From NCBI GenBank assembly GCA_958366945.1, contig CATXCY010000053.1:1-12706 (forward strand): a stretch of 12,706 nucleotides of DNA, read 5' to 3'. Of the stretch, positions 6,701-12,706 are shown in pieces; within the stretch, counting starts at the first letter, position 1; every line of letters begins with the position of its first letter. A model generated the notes under the pieces. That model had not been told where the DNA came from, made no database searches, and saw only the letters and a list, made by a program, of their open reading frames with translations. The translations under genes and the position numbers were made by a program. The stretch is from Bruticola sp004554425 (GTDB lineage Bacteria > Vulcanimicrobiota > Xenobia > Xenobiales > Xenobiaceae).

Positions 6701-8529
6701 CCGAATTGCTCAGCCATCTTGCGACTAATTTCGGCTCCATTAAGGTCATAAAATTCTTTGCTAAATTGTTCTTCTATTTTAGTTTTGAGGCTAATAATCT
6801 CTGCACTCTTTTGCTGCATTTCTTTCAAATTTTTTGCTACTTGAGAAAAAACAGCACAATTCAAGAGCTCCGGAGTTACGATATGAGCCTCACCCAATAA
6901 AGCCAGTAATTCCTGCCAAGCAAACAAATCGTTAATGTTTTTACAAGAAACAGCATACTTATCGGAAAGGTGTTTGGCCTTGGCCATGACTGTAGATAAT
7001 AACTTTACAACAGACTCTAAGCTCTTTTTTAATTGAATTTTAGCCTGATATAAATTATTACATTTTATATATCCATACCAAGGGTTGTCTTTATAGTTAA
7101 ATCCAACAGAAGGTACAAATTCAGCATACTGTTCCAATAGCGCGGAAACTTCATATAAAAAATCATCACCCTTGGCATTGAGGTGCGGTATAGTCCATTC
7201 CACTTCCGGTGCGTTGCGTAAGGAAGAAAAATTATTATATAGCTGATAAAGACTCCTATTTATTATCGGTACTGGTTTATGAAGTTCTTCTGCATAAACA
7301 TCTAACTGACTTTGGGTACTCTTTTTAATGGCAATTTCGGAGTTAGCCTTAGAGGAAATAGCACTTTTGCTCGTTTTGAGTGTCTTACACAGCTCTTCTA
7401 TGACGTCTTTTTTATTAGCCTTATGACTATGAAGCTCTAAACAAAAATCGGCCAACTCGACTTGCTTGAGTTTGTCATAAACAACTTGCAACGCGGCTAA
7501 TTTTTCAGAGACAAACAAAACTTTTTTCTCATCATAAAGACATTCAGCTATCATATTGGTGATCGTCTGACTCTTACCAGTTCCAGGAGGCCCTTGAAGT
7601 ACAAAGCTCTTTCCTGATTTGACCATTTCAATAGCTTCTAACTGGCTCGAATCAGCGTCAACGACATTGTGAATATCTATCAATGGATTCTTTACATGCG
7701 CACTTTCGCCTACATCAGAGTACGCCGCGCTGTTAGTTCTAGATTCTCCCAATAAAGCTCTAACATTGTTATTTTCTAGAATTGAAGCGGCATTATCTTT
7801 CAAATCCTTATACATATTTATTTTTAAGAAAGAAAAAATACCAATTTTACAATCTTTAGAAACATGCCAATCTAACTTTGCAAGTAAAGAAACAACCTTA
7901 TCTACATATTCGTCAAAGGTTTCGTCATCATAATTGGGAAGCTTTATGCCATATTCGGCAGTTAATTTATAGGCAAATGTTGGGTTAACAACAATATCAT
8001 CTCCAGTCGATTTTATATAAATAGGAGCTACAGGAGACTCTTGTTCTAAACTAACCGGTGCCAATAAAATTGGAGCAGCATAAGAAGTTTGTGCCGATTC
8101 ACTCTCAGTCCAATGGATAAATCCCAAAGCAATATAAACAACATTTACACCAGTTTCTTCAATAAATGCTCTAGATTTTTTGCTGATATTTCTAAGAGCA
8201 GTTATAGGATTGGCGCTCCCGTTGTATACCAACAACTGTTTTTGATTTTTTATGCGCGAAGAATATTTGGAGATATAACGTTCACGTGCATTTGTATCAA
8301 CAATATTGTGTTCTCTTTGGTTGCTTTCTTGAGGCTCATCACTGTCAGCAATTTTAGGATCAAAAACTTCTAATTGACTATTATCCTCAATAGCTTTAAA
8401 TAAAATTGGCGCCGATGGAAGCACTATTTCTGCGGAGGAAGAGGCTGAATCTTTAAAATTAATTAAATTATTACTCTTACCCGTATCAAGAAGTAAATTT
8501 GCCCATTTATTCAGCTTATCAATATCCAT
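3757..8529 (-). CDS. DUF4011-SF1 helicase-Vsr-like nuclease-DUF3320 protein (Hhe-type defence candidate)
   Basis: This giant cytosolic protein (1590 residues) probably unwinds and cleaves nucleic acid. Domains in order: an N-terminal DUF4011 (residues about 3-200, starting LNKWANLLLDTGKSNNLINF); an SF1 helicase with Walker A GPPGTGKS (313-320, Lys319), a long mostly helical insertion (about 360-900), Walker B DEAS (940-943), GDSKQMPP, LSWHYRS, VQGDERD and NVAVTRAK (Arg1178); and a Vsr/MTES_1575-like PD-(D/E)XK nuclease (about 1240-1320) with FKIDLGL (Asp1264), LAIECDGATYH (Glu1280, Asp1282, His1287) and WRFYRIWSTEWF. A DUF3320-like tail follows (about 1395-1515). All helicase and nuclease key residues are present, so it should be active. 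The ATG at 8527-8529 has GGAGG 13 bases upstream. This domain order matches the single-gene Hhe anti-phage system reported by Gao and colleagues in 2020; the defence role is inferred from that. It stands alone, is visibly A/T-richer than clpC and manA, and is flanked by repeats. Confidence 0.93.
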   Translation of the reverse strand: MDIDKLNKWANLLLDTGKSNNLINFKDSASSSAEIVLPSAPILFKAIEDNSQLEVFDPKIADSDEPQESNQREHNIVDTNARERYISKYSSRIKNQKQLLVYNGSANPITALRNISKKSRAFIEETGVNVVYIALGFIHWTESESAQTSYAAPILLAPVSLEQESPVAPIYIKSTGDDIVVNPTFAYKLTAEYGIKLPNYDDETFDEYVDKVVSLLAKLDWHVSKDCKIGIFSFLKINMYKDLKDNAASILENNNVRALLGESRTNSAAYSDVGESAHVKNPLIDIHNVVDADSSQLEAIEMVKSGKSFVLQGPPGTGKSQTITNMIAECLYDEKKVLFVSEKLAALQVVYDKLKQVELADFCLELHSHKANKKDVIEELCKTLKTSKSAISSKANSEIAIKKSTQSQLDVYAEELHKPVPIINRSLYQLYNNFSSLRNAPEVEWTIPHLNAKGDDFLYEVSALLEQYAEFVPSVGFNYKDNPWYGYIKCNNLYQAKIQLKKSLESVVKLLSTVMAKAKHLSDKYAVSCKNINDLFAWQELLALLGEAHIVTPELLNCAVFSQVAKNLKEMQQKSAEIISLKTKIEEQFSKEFYDLNGAEISRKMAEQFGGFWSRLFSLEYWKIMKQLRLCKKDGRRLSYSDACFSLKQLADYQTKNEDYCTVEASIKTYLGESYQGLETDWESVLKQVDTLAVLMKKINEFGNLSSLSRAEFASKREQLKNFAEQLNSDLEPNSDDVRELCQSFDESVVNIATLDLEKALEKCQLCLRDLDKLDNWCNFSHIISELNEHQVLPFVDIVINNNIRAEDFAKAFEKQFFNQWIYYILSMNPVLTSFNRVAQDRVVSTFKDKDLEQFDINKASIRAKLSANRPSPNMVAAGGSVSVLIREGEKKRKQKNIRTLLSEIGELIQRIKPCFLMSPLSVSTFLSNDAIKFDVVIFDEASQIFPQDAIGAIYRAKQLVVVGDSKQMPPSDFFNSFIEDEDDDESGDVTDFESILDLCAATMPQLRLSWHYRSRYEQLIAFSNKNFYNNSLITFPSAKANDVGVGVDYYFAGGIFDRKSHNNRQEAEFVVNLIYKNIEMYPERSLGVVAFSKSQQELIDKLLARKRQENPDKEFFFKTDSNEAFFVKNLETVQGDERDTIIFSVAYGFDTQGRFMHNFGPLNRVGGERRLNVAVTRAKCNVQLVASIHCTDIDLSRTNAEGARLLREYLDFAENGTIALERSVSANQSDHFDSEFELEVCEFLRSNGFSVDTQVGCSGFKIDLGLKKPNSSDYVLAIECDGATYHSSKNARDRDRLRQQILERMGWRFYRIWSTEWFKNRAFEQNRLLEAANKAVKGCKNEKLSSNGQVAVTEEAKHEASAFEEVVQEENENFQEYLVADIEALGRKFMPHSFKRFVKAILEVEAPLSEEFLLKRIVSFFDREKVTSVVKKMYEEKMLGCDKIGIIRKDGFLYLNDGRKMGLRIPGMITRDIKYIAPEELASGMLEAIKQNITIDKDSLYHFIASKCGFSRIPKNSIPYLDSALNLLASDISVDDNLISIQQHLSDDSAKSDEVNRISPQFQPKARRVTDYYSDEDISLDEGYPVIIF

Positions 8530-8721
8530 TTTGAGCCTAAAACCTCCGTTTATACAAAAAAATCACACTCACAAGCCTGAACAGTTCTTAATAGCATAAA
8601 CGGATCAGAACATTAACAGGCTAATATAATTAGCAAAATTGCACGATTTAGAGCAATAGAATCGACATTAGACTACTCATTCCTTGTTCCAAAAATGTCG
8701 CACGCATAAAACATCGCAATA
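8530..8721. other. Upstream region of the helicase gene, with palindromes
   Basis: No gene is seen here. The helicase ribosome site GGAGG is at 8543-8547. A perfect inverted repeat GCTAAT-ATA-ATTAGC occupies 8620-8634. An imperfect hairpin pairs AGCCTG and GTTCT (8574-8588) with AGAAC and CAGGCT (8607-8622). CGACATT (8663-8669) and AATGTCG (8694-8700) form another inverted repeat. I found no -35/-10 pair on the minus strand good enough to call; TTAATG (8611-8616) with TATTAA (8588-8593) at 17 bases is the least bad. Confidence 0.5.
8620..8634. promoter_or_regulatory. 15-bp perfect palindrome, candidate operator
   Basis: GCTAAT and ATTAGC are perfect 6-bp arms around a 3-base centre, about 90 bases upstream of the helicase start. 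The size and symmetry fit a dimeric repressor site controlling the helicase gene. No regulator gene is adjacent, so this is only a candidate. Confidence 0.3.
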
Positions 8722-8757
8722 AAATAGAGTTCAAACTTAGTATAAAGTTTGAACTCT
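8722..8757 (-). terminator. Probable rho-independent terminator of clpC
   Basis: A perfect 13-bp stem (AGAGTTCAAACTT at 8726-8738 with its complement at 8745-8757) and a 6-base loop are followed on the minus strand by ATTTTATT. It lies about 80 bases past the clpC stop and is a copy of the tRNA terminator at 3448-3487. Two paired substitutions relative to that copy keep the stem intact. Confidence 0.7.
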
Positions 8758-8826
8758 CTTTACCTGGGTTTATATCTATAGTGAAAGATATCGCAATCAA
8801 GGGAGCGCAGTCAACTCTGAAGCACT
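8722..8826. repeat. Degenerate second copy of the tRNA-Ala locus flanks, tRNA body deleted
   Basis: Positions 8722-8789 match 3448-3516 (terminator, spacer and the last bases of the tRNA), and 8797-8826 is a 30-base exact match to 3625-3654 (tRNA upstream flank). Between them the right copy has only a few bases where the left copy has about 100 (3517-3619), so the tRNA body and its -10 box are gone. The surviving acceptor end is also mutated: GTGGAGAAGAT has become GTGAAAGAT. The copy ends 12 bases before the clpC stop codon. This is a true direct repeat on both sides of the helicase gene. Confidence 0.85.
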
Positions 8827-8838
8827 CCCCTATTTCTT

Positions 8839-11424
8839 TTATTCAGCAAGTTTGAAAACCAATTGGAAGTTATCATCGTCACCATTTTTGCTTGACGAGC
8901 TGCTGCCAATCATGCCTTCAGCCTCGCGAGCGGCTAATTCGGCGCGGTCTTCTTCGCTGACATCGATAAGCATACGGCTGCCTTCAGGAAATTCACCATC
9001 AATAACTTTATCGGCCAACGGATCTTCGATCATTTGCTGAATAGCGCGGCGCAAAGGACGAGCACCATACTGAGGCTCGCGACAAGAAGCTACCAAAGCG
9101 CGTTTAACGTCTTGGGAAACTTCAAAATCGCGATGGTTCGTGCCAAGCTCTTTACGCACTTTAGCCAACATAATATCGACAATCTTAAGCAAGTCTTCAT
9201 TTTCCAAACTATGGAAAACTACCGAAGCATCTAAACGATTTAAAAATTCCGGCTTAAAAACTTGTTTAGTCTCCTCTAAAACGCGCTTTTTCATGCGCTC
9301 GAAGCGCACTTGGGGCGAGCCTTCATCACGGTTGCCGCGCAAGCCCATATTTACACTGGGATCGGGATTGGCAAAACCGATATTGGAAGTAAGAATAACT
9401 ACTACATTTTTAAAGTCGACTACGTGGCGTTTAGAATCGGTCAAGCGGCCTTCATCCATAATTTGCAACAAAACGTTGAAAATATCAGGGTGAGCTTTTT
9501 CAATTTCGTCAAACAAGACAACTGCATAAGGCTTGCGACGGACAGCATCAGTCAACTCGCCTCCTTCATCGTAACCTACATAGCCGGGAGCTGCACCATA
9601 CAAACGCGAAACCGTGAATTTTTCCGAATATTCGGACATATCCAGGCGGATAAGCGCATTTTCATCATCAAAAAGGAATTGCGCCAAAGTGCGAGCCAAT
9701 TCGGTTTTACCTACGCCAGTTGGGCCTAAGAAAAGGAAGGAACCAATGGGCTTATTGGGATCTTTTAAGCCGGCTCGAGCTCTCTTAATAGCGCGGCTAA
9801 CAACCTTAATAGGTTCATCTTGCCCCACTACGCGTTCATGTAAAATTTGCTCAATATTACTTAAACGGGCGGCTTCATTTTGGCTGACACTATTTAAAGG
9901 CACACCAGACATAAGCGAAACAACATAAGCTACAGTATCAGTTTTAACTACAGGACGATCGCTTTTAGCTTCGGCAGAATGTTCGCGGCGTTCTTGCCAA
10001 TCGGCTTCCAAACGGTTCAAAATATTACGGGCCGATTCTTCTTTCATGCGCAATTCGTCAGCCAATTCGTAATCTTGTTCGGCCAAAGCTTCATCACGTT
10101 TGCGCACTAAATCACGCAATTCAGAAGCTTTATTTACCAGATCTTGCGGTTTATTAGCTTTAGCCAAGCTGACGCGGCTGCAAGCTTCGTCTATAACGTC
10201 GATAGCTTTATCGGGCAGCAAACGATCGGGTAAGTAGCGATTGGAAAGGCGCACTGCCTCACGAATAGCTTCTTCGGAAATGTCTACATTGTGGAAACTT
10301 TCGTAACGATCGCGTAAACCTAAAATTATGCGGCAGGCTTCTTCTTCGGTAGGCTCTTTTACATCGACAGTTTGGAAACGACGCTCTAAGGCCGGATCTT
10401 TTTCGATATATTTGGTATATTCGCCCACAGTAGTAGCGCCGATACATTGGAACTCACCACGAGCCAAAGCGGGCTTCAAAATACTGGAAGCATTTAAGCC
10501 TCCTTCAGAATCACCAGCACCTACTAAGGTATGAATTTCATCAATAAAAAGAATGACTTTAGACTTGGCATTGGTCAGTTCTTTAAGAATTTTGTTTAAG
10601 CGATCCTCAAAGTCTCCACGATAGCGAGTGCCAGCTACCAAACCGGAAAGGGACAAAGAGCAAACTCGCATACCCTTAAGTTTATCGGGTACCTCTCCGC
10701 TGACAATACGCTGAGCCAAGCCTTCCACAATGGCAGTTTTACCAACACCAGGATCGCCAATCAAGACAGGATTGCATTTGGTACGGCGGGACAGCACCAT
10801 AATGACGCGTTCCAGCTCATTATAGCGACCAATTAAAGGATCGAGCTTGCCATCTTGCGCCAGCTTGGTAAGGTCACGACAATAACTGTCTAAAACAGGA
10901 GTTTTAGCCGAAGATTTTTTGCCAGAAGCAGTGTTAGAAATGTAGTTGCGCGATTTGTCCTCTTCTTCACCTTTGAGCAACATAGCCTTAAGATCGCTTC
11001 TTAAGCTCTTAAGATCGAAATCTGGTAAACTTTTTAAGATCTCATTAACAACTTCGGTTTCTTCAGGATAATCTTCGGCTACTTTTAAGATGGCCAGTAA
11101 AATGGCTTCGCAACCGACAGCGCTGCGCTCATAGCGACGCGAGCATTTGAAAGCCTCTTGGATGATAAGCTTAGCCGCCTGAGTAAACATCATGCCTTGG
11201 CTGATATCGTCGTCGGCCTCACAATGCTCAAAAGCGAAATTGTGCAAAAGTTCTAAAGTTAAACCATGTTTTTCTAAAATATCGCTAACGGTACTTTTGC
11301 TATTGGCCGCCAACCCCATCAAGAGATGCTCAGGGCCAATAGAATTGCTTCCTAAAGCCTTAGCCTCCTCACGAGCGAATACTATTGACATTCTGGCTTC
11401 ATCTGAAAACGGTTCCATCCCCAT
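8839..11424 (-). CDS. clpC: ATP-dependent Clp protease ATP-binding subunit ClpC
   Basis: This is a cytosolic Hsp100 unfoldase that feeds misfolded and regulatory proteins to ClpP. The 861 residues carry, in order, two Clp_N repeats (about 5-150, FSDEARMSIVFAREEA onward); AAA-1 with Walker A GDPGVGKT (223-230), Walker B FIDEIHTLVGAG (Asp295, Glu296) and RYRGDFEDR; a short middle domain with a UVR-like coiled coil (about 430-475); and AAA-2 with GPTGVGKT (Lys573), DEIEKAHPD (Asp639, Glu640) and LNRLD. The middle domain is too short for ClpB. An M-G-L tripeptide (693-695) sits where ClpP-binding ClpC proteins carry an [ILV]-G-[FL] loop, so coupling to ClpP is likely. The ATG at 11422-11424 has AGGAG 6 bases upstream, favouring it over the Met two codons later. 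Genes for CtsR, McsA and McsB, which often precede clpC in Bacillota, are absent here, and no CtsR or CIRCE box was seen upstream. Confidence 0.97.
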   Translation of the reverse strand: MGMEPFSDEARMSIVFAREEAKALGSNSIGPEHLLMGLAANSKSTVSDILEKHGLTLELLHNFAFEHCEADDDISQGMMFTQAAKLIIQEAFKCSRRYERSAVGCEAILLAILKVAEDYPEETEVVNEILKSLPDFDLKSLRSDLKAMLLKGEEEDKSRNYISNTASGKKSSAKTPVLDSYCRDLTKLAQDGKLDPLIGRYNELERVIMVLSRRTKCNPVLIGDPGVGKTAIVEGLAQRIVSGEVPDKLKGMRVCSLSLSGLVAGTRYRGDFEDRLNKILKELTNAKSKVILFIDEIHTLVGAGDSEGGLNASSILKPALARGEFQCIGATTVGEYTKYIEKDPALERRFQTVDVKEPTEEEACRIILGLRDRYESFHNVDISEEAIREAVRLSNRYLPDRLLPDKAIDVIDEACSRVSLAKANKPQDLVNKASELRDLVRKRDEALAEQDYELADELRMKEESARNILNRLEADWQERREHSAEAKSDRPVVKTDTVAYVVSLMSGVPLNSVSQNEAARLSNIEQILHERVVGQDEPIKVVSRAIKRARAGLKDPNKPIGSFLFLGPTGVGKTELARTLAQFLFDDENALIRLDMSEYSEKFTVSRLYGAAPGYVGYDEGGELTDAVRRKPYAVVLFDEIEKAHPDIFNVLLQIMDEGRLTDSKRHVVDFKNVVVILTSNIGFANPDPSVNMGLRGNRDEGSPQVRFERMKKRVLEETKQVFKPEFLNRLDASVVFHSLENEDLLKIVDIMLAKVRKELGTNHRDFEVSQDVKRALVASCREPQYGARPLRRAIQQMIEDPLADKVIDGEFPEGSRMLIDVSEEDRAELAAREAEGMIGSSSSSKNGDDDNFQLVFKLAE

Positions 11425-11445
11425 AACTTTCTCCTCGATATAAAA

Positions 11446-11511
11446 CTAAAACTTATAATATTTGGGCGATCTATTATTTAATAATTCCAAAATTTGGCTT
11501 AACTTTCTCAA
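11446..11511 (-). CDS. Possible 21-residue leader peptide upstream of clpC
   Basis: On the minus strand, a very strong AAAAAAGGAGG (complement of 11521-11531) is followed 9 bases later by a TTG (11509-11511; 11 bases after the core GGAGG as I count it) that opens a 21-codon frame ending in TAG at 11446-11448, 21 bases before clpC. The peptide would begin MRKLSQILELLNN and end KYYKF. The sequence resembles no family I know. The ribosome site may simply be vestigial, and the start codon and spacing are not ideal. Confidence 0.2.
   Translation of the reverse strand: MRKLSQILELLNNRSPKYYKF
11473..11497. promoter_or_regulatory. Two small palindromes in the clpC upstream region
   Basis: ATTATT-T-AATAAT (11473-11485) and CCAAA-A-TTTGG (11487-11497) lie back to back 50-75 bases upstream of clpC. 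A -10-like TATTAT is present on the minus strand at 11455-11460, without a good -35 box. These could be regulator sites or simply A/T-rich symmetry. Confidence 0.25.
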
Positions 11512-11520
11512 TATCTGTCC

Positions 11521-11572
11521 GGCCTCCTTTTTTAGCCATTTTAGGCTAAGTACTTGCAACGCCTAAAAAGGC
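11521..11572 (-). promoter_or_regulatory. Hairpin cluster with strong SD between manA and clpC
   Basis: On the minus strand, GCCT-TTTT-AGGC (11561-11572) is followed by TTAGCC-TAAAAT-GGCTAA (11532-11549) and then AAAAAAGGAGG. The segment CCTTTTTAG in the first hairpin is nearly complementary to CTAAAAAAGG, which spans the second stem and the SD, so two alternative folds are possible. No T-tract follows the second hairpin, so it is a poor terminator for manA. Confidence 0.25.
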
Positions 11573-11595
11573 AATAACCTGGGCTGAACATCCTT

Positions 11596-12582
11596 TTAGC
11601 GCGAAGAGACAATCCGCACAGCCTCACCCACAGGCTCAAAGCTAAGCTTAACTGACACTCGTCCAGCAGCCAAAAGGCACGCTTGGCCATTTTGCAACCT
11701 TTCTGAGTGGCCGTGCAAAGAAACTTGCAAAGCACCGCGAGTACAGACAATTATTTCCGGGAAAAGCGGATCGGTAAGCCAAGCGCTTACATTATCCTTG
11801 GCTTTAAGCACTTCCAAACGGAAATGCTCAGCTTGAAGCAACACTTTACCGACAGTTGGCGGAAAAGATAGCCCGACCAAGTCTGACGTTCCTTTTTTGT
11901 CCAAATTCACCGGCCAACAATCGCGCAAAACGGCAGCCGCTTCCTCACGATGCAACTGACGCGGCCGCCCGTCCAGCCCCAAGCGATCCCAATCGTAGAG
12001 ACGGTAAGTCAATTCGCTGCTCTGTTGCACTTCCAAAACAGTAATTCCAGGCCCCAAAGCGTGGATTAAACCCGGCCTCAAACAAAGACAATCGCCAACT
12101 GTCGGCTTTATTTTGCTCAAAAAATGCAGCATTTCCGCCCCAGCAACCTTTAAGAAATCATGGCAGCGGCTGTGCGGATGGACACCTAAAATTAACTCTG
12201 CTCCAGGCTCACTCTGAGTAACATACCAGGCTTCTTCTTTGCCTTGAGCAGAGCTGCCACTTAAGCGGCGGGCCCAGCTGTCATTGGGATGCACTTGGAC
12301 AGACAGCCAACGTTCGGCCCGCAGCCATTTTATAAGCAGAGGAAAACGATCTTCGGCCTGGCCTTTTATATTGCCCAGGCAAGAGGGAAAGCGTCGATAA
12401 AGTTCATCTAAGGACAAACCAGCATAAGGGCCATTGTCCACTTCCTGAGCGCCGCCCACAATCCACACTTCACCAATGGGCTCGGCAGCTTGAGCTACCA
12501 GCGGACATAAAGTGGCCAGCGTTTTCCCTCCCCAAACGCGCGGCGATAAATACGGCTTAAGTATTAAAGGATACAGAAACAT
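11596..12582 (-). CDS. manA: Mannose-6-phosphate isomerase, class I
   Basis: This cytosolic Zn-dependent enzyme interconverts mannose 6-phosphate and fructose 6-phosphate, linking mannose use and GDP-mannose supply to glycolysis. The 328-residue length fits the short Bacillota form (about 315-330) rather than the longer enterobacterial one. Family motifs are clear: the N-terminal LKPYLSPRVWGG, PIGEVWIVG, LSVQVHPND with likely metal ligands Gln96 and His98, GKEEAWYV with Glu116, and PGLIHALGPG with His174, followed by the cupin-like VLEVQQSSELTYRLYDWDR (active-site Arg in YR-YDWDR). The ATG at 12580-12582 has GAGGA 5 bases upstream inside a small hairpin. The gene is G/C-richer than the helicase. 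It lies 171 bases upstream of clpC on the same strand, and no strong terminator separates them, so some readthrough is possible. Confidence 0.95.
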   Translation of the reverse strand: MFLYPLILKPYLSPRVWGGKTLATLCPLVAQAAEPIGEVWIVGGAQEVDNGPYAGLSLDELYRRFPSCLGNIKGQAEDRFPLLIKWLRAERWLSVQVHPNDSWARRLSGSSAQGKEEAWYVTQSEPGAELILGVHPHSRCHDFLKVAGAEMLHFLSKIKPTVGDCLCLRPGLIHALGPGITVLEVQQSSELTYRLYDWDRLGLDGRPRQLHREEAAAVLRDCWPVNLDKKGTSDLVGLSFPPTVGKVLLQAEHFRLEVLKAKDNVSAWLTDPLFPEIIVCTRGALQVSLHGHSERLQNGQACLLAAGRVSVKLSFEPVGEAVRIVSSR

Positions 12583-12587
12583 TCAGT

Positions 12588-12602
12588 CCTCAACTTTTGA
12601 GG
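12588..12602 (-). promoter_or_regulatory. Hairpin enclosing the manA ribosome binding site
   Basis: On the minus strand CCTCAA-AAG-TTGAGG forms a 6-bp stem with a 3-base loop. Its 3' arm contains the GAGG Shine-Dalgarno sequence of manA, so folding would hide the ribosome site. It is short and may have little effect. Confidence 0.3.
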
Positions 12603-12640
12603 GCCAAAATTTTGTAATAGTTGTTGTTTTCCTCTGCAGC

Positions 12641-12669
12641 AAAATATTTTTTGTTAATTGTAAAATCAA
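12641..12669 (-). promoter_or_regulatory. Candidate promoter of manA
   Basis: On the minus strand, TTGATT (12664-12669) and TATTTT (12641-12646) are separated by 17 bases. An overlapping alternative is TTTTTA (12680-12685) with TACAAT (12657-12662), also at 17 bases. Either would start transcription shortly upstream of manA. Confidence 0.35.
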
Positions 12670-12680
12670 GTTGAACATAT

Positions 12681-12706
12681 AAAAAAACCATAGCACCGCT
12701 CATGTG
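12681..12706 (-). terminator. Probable terminator of a gene beyond the right edge
   Basis: On the minus strand, CAT-(G)-AGC-GGT-GCT-ATG forms a 6-bp stem with one bulged base and a 3-base loop, followed by G and seven T. It would end a minus-strand transcript coming from the right, making manA the first gene of its own unit. The stem may extend outside the window. Confidence 0.45.

Noticed and set aside
8663..8700. CGACATT...AATGTCG inverted repeat as ends of a mobile element
   Set aside because: The arms are only 7 bases, the enclosed DNA is 24 bases, and no target duplication or transposase is present.
3625..8826. The 30-base exact repeat as attL/attR of an integrase-driven island at the tRNA gene
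   Set aside because: The repeat is on the promoter side of the tRNA, not in its 3' half where tyrosine recombinases usually act. The similarity also extends over the terminator on the other side of the tRNA, and no integrase gene is present. A tandem duplication explains all parts better.

Overview
The window looks like a chromosomal stretch of a low-to-moderate GC Bacillota bacterium. The evidence is a ClpC-type (not ClpB-type) Hsp100 ATPase, a short Bacillota-style mannose-6-phosphate isomerase, strong AAGGAGG-type ribosome binding sites, A/T-rich sigma-70-like promoters and a tRNA gene with an encoded CCA end. A Negativicutes or clostridial host is plausible, but nothing here fixes the genus.

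Layout, left to right. Positions 1-40 hold a perfect hairpin that resembles the right tip of an IS200/IS605-type element. A MATE efflux transporter (49-1383, minus) follows. Next is a LysR-type regulator (1522-2404, minus) broken by a one-base frameshift. It is divergent from an intact aldo/keto reductase (2555-3403, plus), and a palindromic operator candidate sits between them. A tRNA-Ala(CGC) gene (3505-3580, minus) follows, with a near-consensus promoter and a strong terminator. Beyond it lie the decayed remains of a second aldo/keto reductase (3667-3760, plus). A very large gene (3757-8529, minus) encodes a 1590-residue protein with the order DUF4011, SF1 helicase, Vsr-like nuclease, DUF3320. 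Then comes a 105-bp degenerate copy of the tRNA locus flanks from which the tRNA body is missing (8722-8826). clpC (8839-11424, minus) and manA (11596-12582, minus) complete the window, and a probable terminator of an upstream gene lies at the right edge.

The most interesting structure is the arrangement around the large helicase. To its left the order is reductase, terminator, tRNA, flank. The same order reappears around the helicase as reductase remnant, [helicase], terminator copy, tRNA deletion scar, flank copy, and then clpC. The simplest reading is an old tandem duplication of a reductase/tRNA-Ala unit. The helicase-nuclease gene later landed inside the second unit while the duplicated reductase and tRNA decayed. 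The second terminator was kept: two paired substitutions preserve its stem, and it now sits where clpC needs a terminator.

By domain order the helicase is a candidate single-gene anti-phage system of the Hhe type. The other genes are housekeeping or accessory: protein quality control (ClpC), sugar phosphate metabolism (ManA), drug or cation efflux (MATE), and carbonyl reduction (AKR) with its probable, now broken, regulator.
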